Of a DNA stretch of 36,848 nucleotides, positions 34,198 to 36,848 are shown piece by piece. The translations under genes were made by a program, and so were the position numbers. The notes beneath the pieces were generated by a model. It saw only the letters and a program-made list of their open reading frames with translations. It made no database searches and was not told where the DNA came from. Location: the NCBI GenBank assembly GCA_900169235.1, contig FWCC01000358.1, positions 1 through 36,848 of the forward strand. The letters run 5' to 3'. Each line of letters begins with the position of its first letter. Positions within the stretch are counted from its first letter, which is position 1. The DNA comes from Zarea fungicola. Lineage: Eukaryota > Ascomycota > Sordariomycetes > Hypocreales > Cordycipitaceae.

Positions 34198-34905
34198 CTA
34201 GAATACCGCTGCAAAATTGCTTGGCAGATCGCATGTCGTGAAGATATTGTAGAATCCCGCCAGAGCGATATGCGTTGAGCTTGCGTTTGGCTGACGCTGT
34301 GCGGAAAGTGCGGTTGAACAGTGGATTGTGTGATGATGATAATCGCCAACGTGGCTGTCTATTGGGCGCCCAAGCAACACTGCCCGATGCAGTTTCCGCC
34401 ACGTGTAGGCATAATGCAGGTCGTGGTATTCCCTGGTAACAAAGAGAGGATTTGGTCCTCCTGTTTGTCTGATAAACCCTTCAGAAAGTTCGTGCTCGCC
34501 GTCTGGATCCGAATACCACCGCCAATCTGCTGGCTGAAGGAAATCCTTTTCCAACTCTTCATCGTGGCAGTCGGGGTGTACCCAAGCTCGGGATATGAAG
34601 TCCATCACACAACCATTTTGCCTAGCAGCCTCGGAAGATTGCCCGCAGCCTCTCGGTGAGATATAGCCCGGAAAAGCAAATTCGTGGAGGGCAATGTAGA
34701 CGGACAGTCCTAGGATACATGTAATAACTGCCAATTTCGCGGATATTAATACTAAACAGCCATGTCGTATGCCAAAAAAGGCCTTTTCTGGGCCCACTTG
34801 GCTGATTCCAACAGCTTCAATAGGGCCTTCTACATTGCTGTCGGCGTCAAGGTCAGCCAGGCGGTCCGCGAGTAGGCTGTATTTGAGCCAGCTCATTGTC
34901 CGCAT
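34198..34905 (-). CDS. UstYa-like (DUF3328) oxidase, single TM, 235 aa
   Basis: Single-exon gene. A cytosolic N-terminus of about 50 residues precedes one membrane helix (about 51-75, LVLISAKLAVITCILGLSVY) and a lumenal domain. That domain has CGQSSEAARQNGC (87-99), DWRWYSDPDGEHELSE, and two histidine motifs 31 residues apart: HDLHY (161-165) and HTIHC (192-196), with WRKLHRAVLLGRPIDS between. UstYa-family proteins are TM-anchored oxidases with paired HxxHC motifs; they cyclise or oxidise RiPP core peptides in ustiloxin/phomopsin-type pathways. Here the first motif has Tyr for Cys. Family assignment rests on the TM plus paired motifs and spacing. It is divergent from the peptide gene at 35721, as a precursor/enzyme pair would be. 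The frame is intact. Confidence 0.75.
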   Translation of the reverse strand: MRTMSWLKYSLLADRLADLDADSNVEGPIEAVGISQVGPEKAFFGIRHGCLVLISAKLAVITCILGLSVYIALHEFAFPGYISPRGCGQSSEAARQNGCVMDFISRAWVHPDCHDEELEKDFLQPADWRWYSDPDGEHELSEGFIRQTGGPNPLFVTREYHDLHYAYTWRKLHRAVLLGRPIDSHVGDYHHHTIHCSTALSAQRQPNASSTHIALAGFYNIFTTCDLPSNFAAVF

Positions 34906-35720
34906 CTAGTTGCGAAGAGCAGAGCAAGGAAGGTCAGAGATGAGATGAGTAAAGAGTCCTTTGTCAATAAAAGGTTTGATTGGTTTTGAATGGTTTCTTA
35001 TACGGCATTGTGAGGGCTGAATAAAACAACTGAACTGGAGTACCGGTACAGAGGACTACCGGTTCAGTGTCCAACTTTGGCTGAAGGAACATTCTTCGTC
35101 ATATGGTACTTTATTAAGCCTATACACTAGGTCTCAGATAGTTACACTATCCTCAGCCATAATTTGCCGGAAATCGAAATTTGGCTTAGGATGTAACTAG
35201 TCGCGCTGAACCTCTGTACCAGAACTCCAGTGAAGTACTTTGGTCCTGACAATGCCTTCCTAGAACTCGTTCGAATGATGCCTAGACCGGGCCAGCCCCA
35301 CCGTCCAGTGCACGTAAGCATTCCATTATTCAGCCAGCTAGACGATAATGGCTTACTCTAGCCAGAGAGACCCTGGATGAGTGGACTGCTCAGGTACTTG
35401 CACCCGCGCGCTGGGGGAGCTGGGGGCGCAGCACCAAACGTGCTCGGGCTGCGACTATACAGACAAGCTATAAGTGGATTAGTAGCAGCGCGGGTCGGGT
35501 GCAAGTACCCGGCTGGTGAGATGACAGTGGCTAATAGAAAATCGAACAGTAAGGTATGTATCTAAGCTAACGGTGATAACCCGTTGAGGGTTACCAAGAG
35601 TTTGTTCATTCTATTATACTAGTATTAATATATAAACTCGCTGGTCGTATATTTGCATTTCTCTACAGTTTACTTCAAACCAAACGCAGACAATCAGAAA
35701 TACACAATAATTTATCGATC
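34906..35720. promoter_or_regulatory. Divergent promoter region between UstYa-like and peptide genes
   Basis: 815 bp separate the two divergent starts. It holds two oppositely oriented palindrome copies (35391-35406 and 35496-35511) whose flanks also match in inverted order (CGCGCTG outside each). ACCGG words occur near 35042-35062. A TATATAAA box at about 35629-35636 lies about 85 bp before the peptide ATG. Shared control of the two genes is a reasonable inference. Confidence 0.55.
35391..35511. repeat. Inverted pair of 16-bp palindromes with matching flanks
   Basis: CAGGTACTTGCACCCG (35391-35406) and the reverse-oriented CGGGTGCAAGTACCCG (35496-35511) bound a 120-bp segment. GGTACTTGCACCCG is followed by CGCGCTG at the left end, and the same words (with a 3-4 bp insertion) appear in reverse complement at the right end. 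This resembles short terminal inverted repeats. Confidence 0.6.
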
Positions 35721-35855
35721 ATGAAGCTTTTTCAGGCCTCTATCTTAATGGTCTTGGGCCTCTGTTCCGCCAACCCGATCGAGTCCAGAGCCAAAAACCC
35801 TAAGCAAGACGACGCTACCGTTGACGGATACCCGATTATTGAGAACTGGAAGTAA
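35721..35855 (+). CDS. 44-residue secreted peptide (candidate RiPP precursor)
   Basis: An intact single-exon ORF encodes a signal peptide (MKLFQASILMVLGLCSA) followed by a polar pro-region rich in Lys, Asp and Gln, and a distinct C-terminal segment DGYPIIENWK. A Tyr-containing hydrophobic stretch at the very C-terminus, after an acidic leader, is a common layout for single-core fungal RiPP precursors; there are no Cys residues, which argues against a disulfide-rich effector. A TATATAAA box precedes it by about 85 bp, and CAAA/CAGA-rich sequence sits just upstream of the ATG, as in expressed fungal genes. It is transcribed divergently from the UstYa-like gene. No Lys-Arg site is present. Core boundaries are inference. 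Confidence 0.68.
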   Translation: MKLFQASILMVLGLCSANPIESRAKNPKQDDATVDGYPIIENWK

Positions 35856-36267
35856 AGGCTTTTAGCTCTACTCAAATAAATACAAACACATGGTGTTATC
35901 TCTACATCTTTTACCTTCTATTAATGCTTTGATGATATATTATCAACCGTTTATGTTACTAACGTGCCGTTTCGAGACTACTTCACATTGTAGCTTATTC
36001 AGCCGTTGGCCCTCTATACACTACGTGGAATAAGTTTTCCGAATATGACGATTTGGTGCAGACAGGGACTAAAACAGGGATGTAATTTTTTCCATCTCTG
36101 ATTTGTTCAAACTTTACATGTAAAATGGCATATCGTTCCGCAACTGGATGGGTTAATCGTAATTTAGAAGCTCGTGATGCAGTTGTAGTTTACCCCTTGC
36201 TCAGCATCACTTGTGTGATCATTCTTGCTTTCCATGAGCTCTATGATTGCCCAAAGACTTTGAAGAT
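35856..36267. other. Downstream region of the peptide gene
   Basis: AT-leaning sequence with no recognisable gene; it probably contains the peptide gene's 3' UTR. The plus-strand frame containing the zinc-ribbon motif opens at 36125, but its first 48 codons show no domain. Confidence 0.4.
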
Positions 36268-36424
36268 GATTCCTGTTATATGTGCCCGCTGTGGCGAGGA
36301 GAAGCCGGCGGTTGATTTCGTTAGCAAAAAGACCCCTGCTGGAACGCCTAGGAGCTGCTCAAGCTGTCGCAGCCAGCGCACTGGTCATTCAAGTCAGACC
36401 ATCACTGTGGAGATTGAATACTGA
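36268..36424 (+). CDS. Zinc-ribbon-like CxxC...CxxC fragment
   Basis: Within a frame open from 36125 (99 codons), the part from Met at 36268 reads MIPVICARCGEEKPAVDF and, 23 residues after the first CxxC, CSSCRSQ. Two CxxC pairs at this spacing form a likely zinc knuckle; similar short CxRC...K-x-C-x-x-C-R segments occur in uncharacterised ascomycete proteins, some linked to mobile elements (general recollection, not verified). It ends 200 bp before an AT-rich block. It could be a small real protein or a relic exon. Confidence 0.4.
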
Positions 36425-36599
36425 CGATGTGAAGTACACTAGGTCGACAGCCGCAATCCAGAGTCTGAGAGACCTAGCCACCATCCGCATACCAAGTGCA
36501 TATCTTGCTTCGAAAAGAACAGATGAAGATGCCGGCCTATCCCGCAACGGATCGGTCATGAGCCTGCCCAATGTTACCAGACCCCACTGCAACAATCAA

Positions 36600-36780
36600 C
36601 CATTGCAAGGAGCTTGCTATCTTTTAATAATACTTATTAGGTATATCATTTAAATAATCTAGCTTACTTTAGAATATACCTAATTATAACTTATATTAGT
36701 TAAGCTATTATTATAAATAAGCCTTAAGATTAAGATTTAATTATTTAGGCTGCTTTACCCTTATATCTATGCTAATAGCT
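36600..36780. repeat. AT-rich RIP-like block at right end
   Basis: Dominated by A/T with many TA steps (TTAATAATACTTATTAGG and similar words), resembling 1-800 and 27225-27660. No coding potential. The last 60 bp return to mixed composition. Confidence 0.55.
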
Positions 36781-36848
36781 AGCTCTAGCCTGTCACGGTT
36801 GGAGCCTACTGGATCGTCATAGTTCGGGTGACTGAGAATTGTCTATAT

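Overview
The window looks like an accessory, subtelomere-like or island region of a filamentous ascomycete (Pezizomycotina; class and species cannot be fixed from this sequence alone). Protein genes carry short 45-126 bp GT-AG introns. Four Zn2Cys6 regulators, a cytochrome P450, SDRs, a GMC oxidoreductase relic and several tiny secreted-peptide genes are present. Gene-free AT-rich blocks at both ends and near 27.2-27.7 kb look like RIP-degraded repeats. No rRNA, tRNA or CRISPR array was recognised.

Layout. 1-800: AT-rich block. 1692-3603 (-): intact seven-exon P450. 5654-6319 (+): intact acireductone dioxygenase. 6618-7529 (-) and 8477-9273 (-): two intact SDRs. 9505-11318 (-): Zn2Cys6 factor TF-A. 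13654-15883 (+): Zn2Cys6 factor TF-B with a fungal_trans-type middle region. 16.4-16.7 kb: long inverted repeat. 17000-17036: C-run with an NN gap. 17908-18630 (+): hemerythrin-like HHE protein. 19327-21158 (+): TF-C, an inverted paralogue of TF-A with the same exon-intron plan. 22976-23772: GMC oxidoreductase pseudogene. 24212-24484 (+): small secreted-peptide gene with three 51-nt repeats encoding a DYIAYGA motif, broken by an in-frame stop. 26463 (-): another secreted-peptide gene. 28216-29389 (+): Zn2Cys6 factor TF-D. 31590-32560: decayed SDR. 34198-34905 (-): single-TM protein resembling UstYa/DUF3328 oxidases. 35721-35855 (+): intact 44-residue secreted peptide, divergent from the UstYa-like gene.

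Main interpretation. The right half has the parts expected of a fungal ribosomal-peptide (RiPP) locus of the dikaritin type: short signal-peptide precursors, one with repeated cores and a Lys-Arg site, beside a UstYa-like enzyme. Tailoring and regulatory genes lie around them, and several members are decaying. The product is unknown, and joining the left half (P450, SDRs, ARD) to it as one cluster is inference.

The second signal is a dispersed 16-bp palindrome, CGGGTRCNNGYACCCG, with about 14 full or near-full copies between 5.4 and 35.5 kb, almost all intergenic. Its CGG-N10-CCG geometry is that of a Zn2Cys6 dimer site, so it may be the operator of one of the four factors encoded here, or the conserved core of a small mobile element.

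All exon structures were derived by hand from splice consensus, reading-frame continuity and family motifs. No database search was run.
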